A DNA stretch of 64,000 bases from an uncultured Gammaproteobacteria bacterium (GCA_905181885.1 CAJIZI010000002.1:30727-94726); one strand, 5' to 3'. Shown: positions 55,176 through 63,754, counted from the first letter of the stretch. Made by a program: numbers and translations. The notes: a model not told the origin generated them from the sequence alone.

Positions 55176-57192
55176 CTATGCTGATTCAGGCCCCAGTGCC
55201 ACAGAACGAACATGTTCGATCTCATTACGCATAGCCGCAGCTTCCTCAAACTCTAAATTCTGTGCATGCCTATACATAGCTTGCTCCATTTGTTGCAGCC
55301 GTTTTGCCAATTGTTTCGGTGTGAGAGCAGCATATTTCGCTTGCTCTCCTGCCAACTTTGTAATGTATTGGCGCTGTTCTCGTTCTTCAGTCTGCTTATC
55401 ATCAATACTATTTCGGATTGCTTTTACGATTCCCGTTGGCGTAATACCATTTAATTTATTATGTTCCCGCTGTTTGGTGCGACGACGATCAGTTTCATCC
55501 ATCGCACGTTGCATTGAACCAGTAATTCGGTCAGCATAAAGAATAGCCCGCCCATTTAGGTTACGTGCAGCGCGGCCTATAGTCTGTATCAGAGAACGTT
55601 CAGAGCGAAGGAACCCTTCTTTATCTGCGTCCAATATTGCGACTAATGAAACCTCTGGAATATCAAGCCCTTCTCTTAATAAATTAATGCCAACAAGTAC
55701 GTCAAAAACCCCCAATCTCAAGTCTCGTAATATTTCAACACGCTCGACAGTATCGATGTCTGAATGTAAGTAACGAACTTTCACTCCATGCTCGCTCAAG
55801 TATTCAGTCAGATCTTCCGACATACGCTTTGTCAATGTTGTGACTAATACACGCTCACCAATTTTCGCCCGCTTGTTTGCCTCTGATAATAGGTCATCGA
55901 CTTGAGTTCCAACCGGTCGAATTTCGATTTCTGGATCAAGAAGACCTGTCGGTCGCACGACTTGTTCTACAATTGAACTAGCATGTTCTTGTTCGTAGGC
56001 AGCTGGCGTTGCAGAAACAAAAATAGTTTGTGGTGCAAGCTCGCTCCCATTCTTCAAACATTAATGGTCTGTTATCTAATGCAGAAGGCAATCTAAAACC
56101 ATAATTCACCAAGGTTTCTTTGCGTGAGCGATCGCCTTTGTACATCGCACCAATTTGCGGCACCATTACATGGCTTTCATCTAAGACTAGTAAAGCATCA
56201 TCAGGTAGATAATCAAATAAAGTTGGCGGGCACTCTCCAGGCTGACGACCTGATAAATAGCGGGAGTAGTTTTCAATCCCATTGCAGTAACCCAGTTCCA
56301 TAATCATTTCAATATCGAAACGAGTCCGCTGCTCCAAACGTTGAGCTTCAACTAATTTGTTTTGCTCGATTAGTTCGGCTAAACGTATCCTTAACTCTTC
56401 TTTAATCCCATCAACGGCAGAGAGCAGTTTAGCCCTCGGTGTCACATAATGCGTTTTAGGGTATATCGTTGTTCTGCTTACTTTATGAAGAATTTCGCCC
56501 GTGAGGGGATCAAAAAAACTGATCTGTTCCACTTCATCATCAAATAATTCAACGCGAACAGCATCACGTTCAGACTCTGCAGGAAAAATATCAATAACTT
56601 CACCGCGCACCCGATAAGTACCGCGATGTAATTCAATATCGTTACGAGAGTATTGCAATTCGGTAAGCCTTCGTAAGACATCGCGCTGATTGATCGTATC
56701 GCCCACACTAAGATGCAGCACCATTTCCAAGTAAGCATCTTTATCGCCCAAACCATATATACACGAGACACTCGATACAATAATAGAATCGCGACGCTCT
56801 AGCATTGCTTTAGTCGCCGACAGACGCATTTGTTCTATTTGTTCATTAACCGATGCATCTTTATCTATAAAAGTATCCGATGAAGGTACATACGCTTCAG
56901 GCTGATAGTAGTCATAGTAAGACACAAAATATTCAACCGAGTTATGGGGGAAGAACTCTTTCATCTCACTATAAAGCTGGGCCGCTAACGTTTTATTTGG
57001 CGCCAAAATCATAATGGGCCGCTGGATCTTCTGCGCAACATTAGCAATCGTAAATGTTTTTCCTGAGCCTGTTACGCCCAGTAGCGTTTGCCACATTTCT
57101 CCATTATCTAGCCCTTCAATCAAGGCATCAATCGCTGCTGGCTGGTCGCCCGCCGGTGAAAAGTCACTTACTAATTCAAATTGTTTAGCCAT
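55176..57192 (-). pseudogene. uvrB: Excinuclease ABC subunit B, frameshifted
   Basis: Damage-verification helicase of nucleotide excision repair. The first frame (from ATG 57192) holds [17 protein letters not shown], Walker [11 protein letters not shown], the [12 protein letters not shown] hairpin and [17 protein letters not shown]; it leaves frame after PLMFEEWE. The second resumes at [16 protein letters not shown] and holds [36 protein letters not shown] and a C-terminal UVR motif. One extra base near 56043 explains the break and gives 671 residues (E. coli 673). Real loss would disable excision repair, so confirm by reads. Confidence 0.92.
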
Positions 57193-57267
57193 ACATCTTC
57201 TGCATAATTCATCTTTGGCGTATATTACCTGACATCTAGTTAATTTGTATTTTCAGAAGGAAAAATT

Positions 57268-58455
57268 TTGGATATCAAACTATCACAACGCGTTCAAAGC
57301 ATTAAACCCTCTCCCACCTTAGCGATCACAGCGAGGGCAGCGGAACTTAGAACAGAAGGTAAAGATGTTATCGGTCTCGGTGCTGGCGAGCCTGACTTTG
57401 ACACCCCAAAACACATAAAACAAGCAGCCATTACTGCTATCCATAATGGTGATACCAAATACACCGCAGTCGATGGCACTATTGCCCTAAAACAAGCCGT
57501 CATAGATAAATTATCCCGTGATAATCAACTAGATTATCAACTCAATCAAATTCTAGTTTCCGTGGGAGGTAAACAAAGTTTTTTCAACCTTAGTCAAGCG
57601 TTACTGGATAAAGGCGATGAAGTTATCATCCCTGCCCCTTATTGGGTCTCATACCCTGATATGGTTCTGTTAGCTGAAGGTCTGCCTGTCATCATAGAAG
57701 CTGGGCAAGAACAACGCTTTAAAATTACACCACAGCAGCTAGAAGCAGCCATAACAATAAAAACACGTTTGTTTGTCATCAATAGTCCCTCTAACCCCTC
57801 AGGTATGGCCTATAACGAATCAGAACTTGTTGCCCTAGGTAACGTCTTACGACAACACCCTCACGTACTGATTGCCACCGATGATATGTACGAACATATT
57901 TTGTGGGCTGATATGGGCTTTCATAACATCGTCACCGCTTGTCCAGACCTTTATGACCGCACTATCGTATTAAATGGTGTTTCTAAAGCCTACTCGATGA
58001 CAGGCTGGCGTATTGGTTATGCCGCGGGCCCAGCACCTTTAATTAGTGCCATGAAAAAGATCCAATCACAAAGCACATCCAACGCTGCATCGATTTCTCA
58101 AGCAGCAGCTGTCGAAGCGCTAAATGGTGAGCAGCAATGTATCCAAGTTATGTTAGTAGCATTTAAAAAACGCCATGATATTGTAGTCGAAAAACTCAAT
58201 TCAATCAGCGGAATTGAATCTTTAAAGAGTGATGGTACTTTCTATGTCTTTCCGAACATAAGCAATGTTATCAAAGATATGCCAGGCATTAATGATGATC
58301 TAGAATTTGCTGAAGCACTATTAGTTGATAAAGGCGTCGCGGTAGTACCTGGCACCGCCTTTGGCCTTAAAAACCATATACGTTTATCCATCGCTACCAG
58401 CGAAGAAAATCTCAACGTTGCACTACAACGTATCGCTGAGTTTATAAACAGCTAA
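57268..58455 (+). CDS. Class I aspartate aminotransferase
   Basis: PLP aminotransferase, likely aspartate/2-oxoglutarate. 395 residues. GLGAGEPDFDTPKHIKQAA at about 36-54, NSPSNPSGMAYNE (about 172), YEHILW, PLP-lysine in NGVSKAYSMTGWRIGYAAGP (about 231-250) and RLSIATSEENL at the end. The start is TTG, with AGAAGG seven bases before it; no better start exists. It is divergent from uvrB. In this branch the enzyme can accept aspartate or prephenate, so the exact substrate is inferred. Confidence 0.93.
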   Translation: MDIKLSQRVQSIKPSPTLAITARAAELRTEGKDVIGLGAGEPDFDTPKHIKQAAITAIHNGDTKYTAVDGTIALKQAVIDKLSRDNQLDYQLNQILVSVGGKQSFFNLSQALLDKGDEVIIPAPYWVSYPDMVLLAEGLPVIIEAGQEQRFKITPQQLEAAITIKTRLFVINSPSNPSGMAYNESELVALGNVLRQHPHVLIATDDMYEHILWADMGFHNIVTACPDLYDRTIVLNGVSKAYSMTGWRIGYAAGPAPLISAMKKIQSQSTSNAASISQAAAVEALNGEQQCIQVMLVAFKKRHDIVVEKLNSISGIESLKSDGTFYVFPNISNVIKDMPGINDDLEFAEALLVDKGVAVVPGTAFGLKNHIRLSIATSEENLNVALQRIAEFINS

Positions 58456-58471
58456 AAAAGTAAGATGAAGC

Positions 58472-58500
58472 TTGACCCAGCATGACCAAGCCTCTATGAT
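58472..58500 (+). promoter_or_regulatory. Promoter of tRNA-Asn
   Basis: TTGACC (58472-58477), 17 bp, TATGAT (58495-58500), 14 bp before the tRNA. The spacing and position match the promoters of the tRNA-Ala and tRNA-Thr genes in this window. Confidence 0.75.
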
Positions 58501-58514
58501 ACCCCTCTTTCAAT

Positions 58515-58590
58515 TCCTCGATAGCTCAGTTGGTAGAGCAATTGACTGTTAATCAATGGGTCCCAGGTTCGAGTCCTGGTCGAGGAGCCA
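58515..58590 (+). tRNA. tRNA-Asn (GTT)
   Basis: A 76-nt cloverleaf, TCCTCGATAGCTCAGTTGG to GTCGAGGAGCCA, with anticodon loop CTGTTAA giving GTT, T-arm GTTCGAGTC and encoded CCA. It opens the accessory zone; its trailer is homologous to that of tRNA-Thr. Confidence 0.97.
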
Positions 58591-58597
58591 TATATAG

Positions 58598-58630
58598 CAA
58601 GGGTTTACAAGCGATTGTAAGCCTTTTTTT
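58598..58630 (+). terminator. Terminator after tRNA-Asn
   Basis: AAGGGTTTACAA, loop GCGA, then TTGTAAGCCTTTTTTT. The stem has one G opposite a G; the T-run is seven. It lies 8 nt past the tRNA. Confidence 0.75.
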
Positions 58631-58715
58631 ATGCGTAAAAACAGCTAGTGGGACAATGGTGGTGACAATTCACTATCAATAGCTTACGCTTATTATCTGT
58701 CTATAACTGTTTAAC

Positions 58716-58955
58716 TTACTTAAACATTGGCGTTGTTGTCATTTTGTAAACAATAGCCACACCACTCAAGAACCACTCGGCTAAAAAATACTCCACTTTA
58801 ACTTTTTCAGTTGGCTGAAACACTGAATCAAATTTAACATCGGAGCTGAATGCTAAACGGGGTAGCCACCCACCTAAAAACGGCATACCGAACAACAGCA
58901 ATCTTGCATCGTTATCAAAAGTAATAGGTTTAATAACCCACTCTCTTTTTTCCAT
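58716..58955 (-). CDS. Small protein of unknown function
   Basis: 79 residues, MEKREWVIKPITFDNDARLL onward, with a tryptophan- and phenylalanine-rich middle (FGMPFLGGWLPRLAFSS) and no signal peptide. A very strong ribosome site, AAAGGAGG, ends 6 nt before the ATG, which is why I keep it. No family is recognised. It lies in the accessory zone, and the last few codons plus stop (MFK*) recur in the homologous stretch after tRNA-Thr. Confidence 0.6.
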   Translation of the reverse strand: MEKREWVIKPITFDNDARLLLFGMPFLGGWLPRLAFSSDVKFDSVFQPTEKVKVEYFLAEWFLSGVAIVYKMTTTPMFK

Positions 58956-59001
58956 GCTGGGCCTCCTTTGGACCTGTAATCATTCTTTTGACCACCGTTA
59001 A

Positions 59002-59024
59002 TTACAAAATATCCCCAATTACCG
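59002..59024 (+). repeat. 23-bp direct repeat, left copy
   Basis: TTACAAAATATCCCC and 8 further bases are identical to a copy at 60162-60184. The pair flanks the truncated secreted-protein gene, so it may mark the ends of an inserted or deleted segment. Confidence 0.7.
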
Positions 59025-59151
59025 CCTATAACTTTATAACTCCTTCAGGCCTAGTGTGGCTTAAGCAACTTAATATGAGCTGAATCCATTTCAAAGGAAA
59101 TGGCCACCATAATATATTTATAAATATCACAGCTGAGATTGAACTGGTTAG

Positions 59152-60135
59152 GATTGCCAGTACCTTAGTAAAAGTGATCCAGATTCAGATTTATATTATT
59201 CTATCGGTGCTTGGTTTGTAGCATATCTAGAGAGTAAACACACTGCTGAGCTTTATAGTGTTCACTTTTACAATGATCTGAATAGCCTGGGCTTTGAGGC
59301 GGCATTTACTAAAACTTATGGCAAATCATCAACTGATTACCTAGCTGAATTTGAGGTCTTCATTAACCAACCTCTTGAAGACATCCTTGAAATAATTCCC
59401 AGCAGCACAAGCAACCTCACTGCAGCAGGAGAAGTAAATGTAGTCGTTACAACACTAGGCTACTTAGGAGCTGATATTATTCGGGGTACCACAGCTAATG
59501 ATTTCCTGAGTGGTAATGTTGGTAATGACACTATTTTTGCCGATGGTGGCTCCGATACTATTGCAGGTGGAATCGGTTTAGACACAATTAAATACACCCT
59601 TGCAAGGGAAAACTACACGCTAGCAGATGTCGGGAATAGCAATCAAACAGTTGTAGAAGTAATCAATGGCACTACCGATACCATCAATACTGTCGAGCGT
59701 CTTTCTTTTTCTGATGTAAATGTGGCTCTGGATACAACTGCCAATCCTGGTGAGGCGTACCGTATTTATAAAGCAGCATTTGACCGTGCTCCAGATCTAG
59801 TTGGTTTAGGATTTTGGATCAATGCTTTAGATAATGGCCATAGTGCCTTAGAGATGGCATCAGGATTTACTAATAGTGCTGAGTTTATATCCCTATATGG
59901 GGCAAATAATAGTAATGACGATTATCTAAATTTACTCTATAACAACGTTTTAGATCGTGATGGTGATGCTGGAGGTCATGCATTTTGGTTAGGCCATTTA
60001 GATGCAGGCACTGTGACACGAGAAAGGCTACTTATAGACTTTAGTGAAAGTATCGAAAATAAAGCTAATGTTGTCGAGCTAATAGCAAATGGTATTGACT
60101 ATATGCCTTATGGTATCGACTTAATGCTAGTTTAA
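59152..60135 (+). pseudogene. 5'-truncated secreted protein with RTX-like and DUF4214 regions
   Basis: One frame stays open from just after a TAG at 59149 to the stop at 60135 (about 327 codons), but has no plausible start; the first in-frame start is a GTG at 59722. Reading order: YYSIGAWFVAYL, EAAFTKTYGKSSTDYLAEFE (resembles the tail of a secreted metallopeptidase), then the glycine-aspartate repeats GNDTIFADGG and GSDTIAGGIGLD of RTX proteins. A DUF4214 domain with AYRIYKAAFDRAPDLVG and LYNNVLDRDGDAGGHAFWLG follows. Head lost; 23-bp repeats flank it. Remains of a type I-secreted protein. Confidence 0.75.
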
Positions 60136-60161
60136 ACTCGTTTAAGTACATTCAAGACAAG

Positions 60162-60184
60162 TTACAAAATATCCCCAATTACCG
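60162..60184 (+). repeat. 23-bp direct repeat, right copy
   Basis: Identical to 59002-59024 over 23 bases; lies between the end of the truncated gene and the tRNA-Thr promoter. Confidence 0.7.
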
Positions 60185-60229
60185 ATATCAATCTTTCCAG
60201 TAAAAAGTTTGGATTATGAGATGTTTTTC

Positions 60230-60258
60230 TTGCCATTACTCTAATGAATCCGTATAAT
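60230..60258 (+). promoter_or_regulatory. Promoter of tRNA-Thr
   Basis: TTGCCA (60230-60235), 17 bp, a consensus TATAAT (60253-60258), 13 bp before the tRNA gene. Confidence 0.75.
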
Positions 60259-60271
60259 TTCGCTCTTTCAA

Positions 60272-60347
60272 GCCGGTGTAGCTCAGTTGGTAGAGCATCT
60301 GATTTGTAATCAGAGGGTCGTAAGTTCAAGTCTTATCTCCGGCTCCA
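60272..60347 (+). tRNA. tRNA-Thr (TGT)
   Basis: A 76-nt cloverleaf, GCCGGTGTAGCTCAG to CTCCGGCTCCA, anticodon loop TTTGTAA giving TGT, encoded CCA. The acceptor stem has a U-U mismatch at position 6-67, since the 3' side reads CTCCGGC where CACCGGC would pair. The 45 bases from 60303 to its end are repeated at 61798-61842, so this gene looks like the attachment site of an integrated element. Confidence 0.92.
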
Positions 60348-60355
60348 GATATATT

Positions 60356-60387
60356 AAGGGTTTACGAGCAATCGTAAGCCCTTTTTT
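60356..60387 (+). terminator. Terminator after tRNA-Thr
   Basis: AAGGGTTTACGA, loop GCAA, then TCGTAAGCCCTTTTTT. Matches the one after tRNA-Asn apart from compensating changes in the stem. Confidence 0.78.
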
Positions 60388-60557
60388 ATGGGTGAAAACA
60401 GCTATGGGTACAATTCACTATCAATGACTTACAGGGCATTATCCGTCATGAGTGATTAGCTTACTTAAACATTAGATTGGTTAGCGGCAACATCAAAGCC
60501 AGTTTTGACCCGGCCCCAAACCCAATCAAGTAATCAGTAAATAGCGCCCATAAAAAA

Positions 60558-60580
60558 CAAAACCCGCCGAAGCGGGTTTG
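60558..60580 (-). terminator. Terminator after the His/Ala-rich exported protein
   Basis: On the minus strand, AAACCCGC, tetraloop TTCG, then GCGGGTTTTGTTTTTT. It lies about 42 nt after the stop of the gene at 60622. Confidence 0.85.
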
Positions 60581-60621
60581 TCTTAGATTAAGGTTATGGG
60601 CTTTGGGGCTTTTGACAACCT

Positions 60622-61281
60622 TTAGTGTTTCATACCCTCTGCATCCATCATGATTCCCATGTGTTGGCTTGCAACATTAAGACCACCTTCATGTGCATGC
60701 CAGCTGATACCGCCGTCTCCATTGGCGTCAACACCATTAACAGCGGCTTGCGTCAGTTCTGCCATTTTGGCGGCATGAGCCGCAGCTTGACCTGCACTAG
60801 TTGCAATAAGCACTGCTTGTGCTTCATATAAAGCCATTCTGCTACGCGCGATGGCATTGTTTAATGATGTCACTGCGTGTTCTGTGTGGACTTTGACTGC
60901 TTCGGACGCACCTTCACTTTTACTGGCGAGTGTGGCGTGTCCAATTCCCCCATTGGCCGCCTTAATCAGCCCGTATCCAGTACCAGGTCCTGATGCTTCA
61001 TATGATGAGTCTATCGCGTGGCGCACATGTCTTGCATGCAATTTCATTGCTGCTAGATCGTTTGGAGATTTAGCGGCAAGAGCAGCGTGAGCGGCTGCAA
61101 TTCCTGCATCTTTCATTGCCACAGGCAGAAGGCCGTGTTGGGACGGTGTATCATTCCAACTAGTCATCACATGCCCGATATGAGCATGTGCTTCACTCAT
61201 AGCTTCTCCTGCATAAGCACTGGTGTTAAAAGCCATTCCTGCAATCATTACCGATACTAACCCAGATATGATTTTTTTCAT
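60622..61281 (-). CDS. Exported Ala/His-rich protein of unknown function
   Basis: 219 residues. Signal peptide at 1-24 (IISGLVSVMIAGMAFNTSAYA), then helices rich in alanine and histidine (AHAHIGHVM, LHARHVRHAI, HTEHAVTSLNNAIARS), and an EF-hand-like loop VDANGDGGISWHAHEGG (about 188-204). Mature protein is probably periplasmic and perhaps metal-binding. AGGAG lies seven bases ahead of the ATG, and it has its own terminator, so it appears expressed. It lies inside the tRNA-Thr element as possible cargo. No family is recognised. Confidence 0.78.
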   Translation of the reverse strand: MKKIISGLVSVMIAGMAFNTSAYAGEAMSEAHAHIGHVMTSWNDTPSQHGLLPVAMKDAGIAAAHAALAAKSPNDLAAMKLHARHVRHAIDSSYEASGPGTGYGLIKAANGGIGHATLASKSEGASEAVKVHTEHAVTSLNNAIARSRMALYEAQAVLIATSAGQAAAHAAKMAELTQAAVNGVDANGDGGISWHAHEGGLNVASQHMGIMMDAEGMKH

Positions 61282-61521
61282 TTTTATACTCCTAATAAAG
61301 TTTATTTTGACGGTGTAAATTATGTCTGACTAATTATTTAGGCTCAAAGATCAAAACGATCAGCATTCATTATTTTATTCCAAACTTGAATAAAGTCATT
61401 AACAAACTTCTCGTGTCTGATAAAACCCTATTGATGGTAACGTACTTTTTAAAATAGCTGTTAGCTCATAAGTTACACCGTTATTTGGGGTATATCAAGG
61501 AATGTTGTGGGACCTTAAATT

Positions 61522-61734
61522 ATGACAAACACAAATAAAATTATTACAAAGCAAGAAAGGTTTTGTTTTCACGAGTTGAAACATAAATCAATTTCAGATA
61601 TGAAAGGTACAAAGAAGGACAAGATGAACGCTAGTGGTCATAAAAGTAAAGACATGCTTAACCTTTATGATCATAGCCATGAAGTAGCAGACTGTGTGAG
61701 CAATATTAGTCTAAGTAGCCTCAACATAATCTAA
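61522..61734 (+). pseudogene. Tyrosine-recombinase (integrase) C-terminal remnant
   Basis: 70 residues. FCFHELKHKSISDMKG matches the box II region of phage-type integrases (usually HDLR, here with the catalytic arginine replaced by lysine). ASGHKSKDMLNLYDHSHEV matches the final GH and catalytic tyrosine motif. The rest of the enzyme is missing, and the essential arginine is lost, so it cannot be active. It sits 64 nt before the duplicated tRNA end, which strengthens the reading of an att site there. Confidence 0.75.
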
Positions 61735-61797
61735 ATCGCTATAACATTGTTCCCCTAAACCGCTAAAACCGTTGGTAAATCTCAATTGAGCCTCTGC

Positions 61798-61842
61798 TTT
61801 GTAATCAGAGGGTCGTAAGTTCAAGTCTTATCTCCGGCTCCA
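61798..61842 (+). repeat. Duplicate of the tRNA-Thr 3' half (probable att site)
   Basis: 45 bases from TTTGTAATC to CCGGCTCCA are identical to 60303-60347, and the next six bases (ATATAT) are shared after one change. Upstream only scattered bases match. It lacks the 5' half, so it is not a gene. Confidence 0.85.
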
Positions 61843-62302
61843 AATATATAAAAGCCTCAGCAGTATTGCTGGGGGGGGTATGCCTGTTATCGCCATACTT
61901 TTTTTCAGACTTATATGATGTCACAATGAGGTAACATGCTGCCATTGAAGACATTAAGCTCATTCAATATCAATACAGGTCTGTGAATAATGAAATGCAT
62001 TGGTTATTGACACTAAAAAGAACACTGCTACTTTTTAGACGTCAAAAAAACATGCTATCCGAATCCTCTAAAAATCAACACAATGATTAACTCCAATTGC
62101 AAAATGTAGTAAAATACACAACAAGCGAAAGCTGGGAAAGATGAATTTAAAGCGTTAAACGAATTTTGTTCTATTAACCAATCAGATTGTAGTAATAGCG
62201 ATCTCATTCTTTACAAAACAAGTTGCAGTCGAGTTAATTGGTATTTAACGTCTATTCAATTTGTAACTAATAGTTTTACGAAGCAGAGTTTAAGGGCTTT
62301 CA
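61843..62302. other. Non-coding gap
   Basis: 460 bases beyond the att-like copy. A CCTCAGCA/TGCTGGGG stem near 61855-61877 could be a degraded terminator. No frame or RNA is credible. The promoter of the TPR gene must lie in its second half; I see no clear -35/-10. Confidence 0.5.
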
Positions 62303-63754
62303 ATGGAACTAACGATTGAAGAAGCACTGCAGCAAGCTGTTGCAGCACATAAAGAAGGTAAGCTTCAAGATGCTGAACGTCTCTATCGAGCTATTCTAGA
62401 GTCTCATCCTTTGCATCCAGATGCCAACCATAACCTAGGCATATTATTAGCCTCCCTGAATAAAACTGATGCAGCATTACCGTTATTTAAAACTGCTCTT
62501 GAAGCCAATCCAAAGATAGAACAATTTTGGCTCAGCTACATTCATGTTCTCATTAAAGAAAAGCAGTTTGATAATGCGAAGAAAGCACTGGGGCAGGCAA
62601 AAAAGCATAATATGGAGGGAGATAAGTTAAATGCCCTTAAAGCACAACTAGCCTCCATAAACAAACCAGAAAATATTACTAGTGCAGGCCCATCTCAGCA
62701 ACAACTCAGTAGTCTTTTAGACCACTATCAGAATGGGCGACTTGATGACGCTGAAAAACTTGCTATATCCCTCACTCACAAATTTTCCCAACATCAGTTT
62801 GCCTGGAAAGTACTTGGAGCGATATTTAAACAGACTGGAAGAGTTAATGAGTCATTAGTTGCCATCAAAAAGTCTGTGCAATTAGAGCCACAAGATGCCG
62901 AAGCCCACAGCAACTTGGGTGTCACGCTCAAAGAACTAGGAAGATTAGACGAAGCTGAAGCAAGCTATACACAAGCGATAGCGTTGAAACCTGACTATGC
63001 CGAAGCCCACTACAACTTGGGTATCACGCTCCAAGAACTAGGAAGATTAGACGAAGCTGAAGCAAGCTATACACAAGCGATAGCGTTGAAACCTGACTAT
63101 GCCGAAGCCCACAGCAACTTGGGTATCACGCTCCAAGAACTAGGAAGATTAGACGAAGCTGAAGCAAGCTATACACAAGCGATAGCGTTGAAACCTGACT
63201 ATGCCGAAGCCCACAGCAACTTGGGTATCACGCTCCAAGAACTAGGAAGATTAGACGAAGCTGAAGCAAGCTATACACAAGCGATAGCGTTGAAACCTGA
63301 CTATGCCGAAGCCCACAGCAACTTGGGTATCACGCTCCAAGAACTAGGAAGATTAGACGAAGCTGAAGCAAGCTATACACAAGCGATAGCGTTGAAACCT
63401 GACTATGCCGAAGCCCACAGCAACTTGGGTATCACGCTCAAAGAACTAGGAAGATTAGACGAAGCTGAAGCAAGCTATACACAAGCGATAGCGTTGAAAC
63501 CTGACTATGCCGAAGCCCACAGCAACTTGGGTATCACGCTCCAAGAACTAGGAAGATTAGACGAAGCTGAAGCAAGCTATACACAAGCGATAGCGTTGAA
63601 ACCTGACTATGCCGGAGCTTTTTGGAACCTACATGGTATTCAAAAGACTATACAAAGCGCTGAACATTGGATTGATAAATGCTTGGATGCAGATGAAAAC
63701 CACATCAAAGCACAGATTAACGAAGGCTGCATTAAGATTCTATCAAGGCGATAG
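62303..63754 (+). CDS. Tetratricopeptide-repeat protein (C-terminus altered by frameshift)
   Basis: 483 residues, cytosolic. Two degenerate TPRs at the start (AAHKEGKLQDAERLYRAILE, HPDANHNLGILLASLNK), a charged linker, a third, then seven almost identical 34-residue repeats (AEAHSNLGITLQELGRLDEA and the rest of the unit). After the array it reads AGAFWNLHGIQKTIQSAEHW, and the last residues from QINEGCIKILSRR are out of the expected frame: another frame continues KAALRFYQGDRNNFDELMQS. Related proteins carry a methyltransferase-like domain next. Binding partner and function are unknown. Confidence 0.82.
   Translation: MELTIEEALQQAVAAHKEGKLQDAERLYRAILESHPLHPDANHNLGILLASLNKTDAALPLFKTALEANPKIEQFWLSYIHVLIKEKQFDNAKKALGQAKKHNMEGDKLNALKAQLASINKPENITSAGPSQQQLSSLLDHYQNGRLDDAEKLAISLTHKFSQHQFAWKVLGAIFKQTGRVNESLVAIKKSVQLEPQDAEAHSNLGVTLKELGRLDEAEASYTQAIALKPDYAEAHYNLGITLQELGRLDEAEASYTQAIALKPDYAEAHSNLGITLQELGRLDEAEASYTQAIALKPDYAEAHSNLGITLQELGRLDEAEASYTQAIALKPDYAEAHSNLGITLQELGRLDEAEASYTQAIALKPDYAEAHSNLGITLKELGRLDEAEASYTQAIALKPDYAEAHSNLGITLQELGRLDEAEASYTQAIALKPDYAGAFWNLHGIQKTIQSAEHWIDKCLDADENHIKAQINEGCIKILSRR
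62897..63610 (+). repeat. Seven tandem 102-bp repeats within the TPR gene
   Basis: Units begin at 62897, 62999, 63101, 63203, 63305, 63407 and 63509, each starting GCCGAAGCCCAC and each encoding 34 residues. Only a few positions differ: GTGTCACGCTCAAAG in unit 1, CACTACAAC in unit 2, and CTCAAAG again in unit 6. Such DNA identity means recent or continuing expansion or gene conversion. Confidence 0.95.

Larger units (their letters stand above)
60303..61842. mobile_element. Decayed integrative element in tRNA-Thr
   Basis: The 3' 45 bases of tRNA-Thr are exactly duplicated 1.5 kb downstream, as happens when an element integrates in a tRNA and carries along the gene's end. Between the copies lie an exported His/Ala-rich protein gene, a tyrosine-recombinase remnant next to the distal copy, and non-coding DNA. 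No complete integrase, excisionase or transfer gene remains. It is therefore read as a relic. Confidence 0.72.

Noticed and set aside
59086..59103. Inverted repeat CCATTTC-AAAG-GAAATGG
   Set aside because: Seven-base stem without T-run in a degraded region; chance is a sufficient explanation.
60303..61842. Complete prophage or conjugative island
   Set aside because: Only an integrase tail remains; no structural, replication or transfer genes are present.
62897..63610. CRISPR-like array
   Set aside because: The repeats are contiguous, without spacers, and encode in-frame TPR units.
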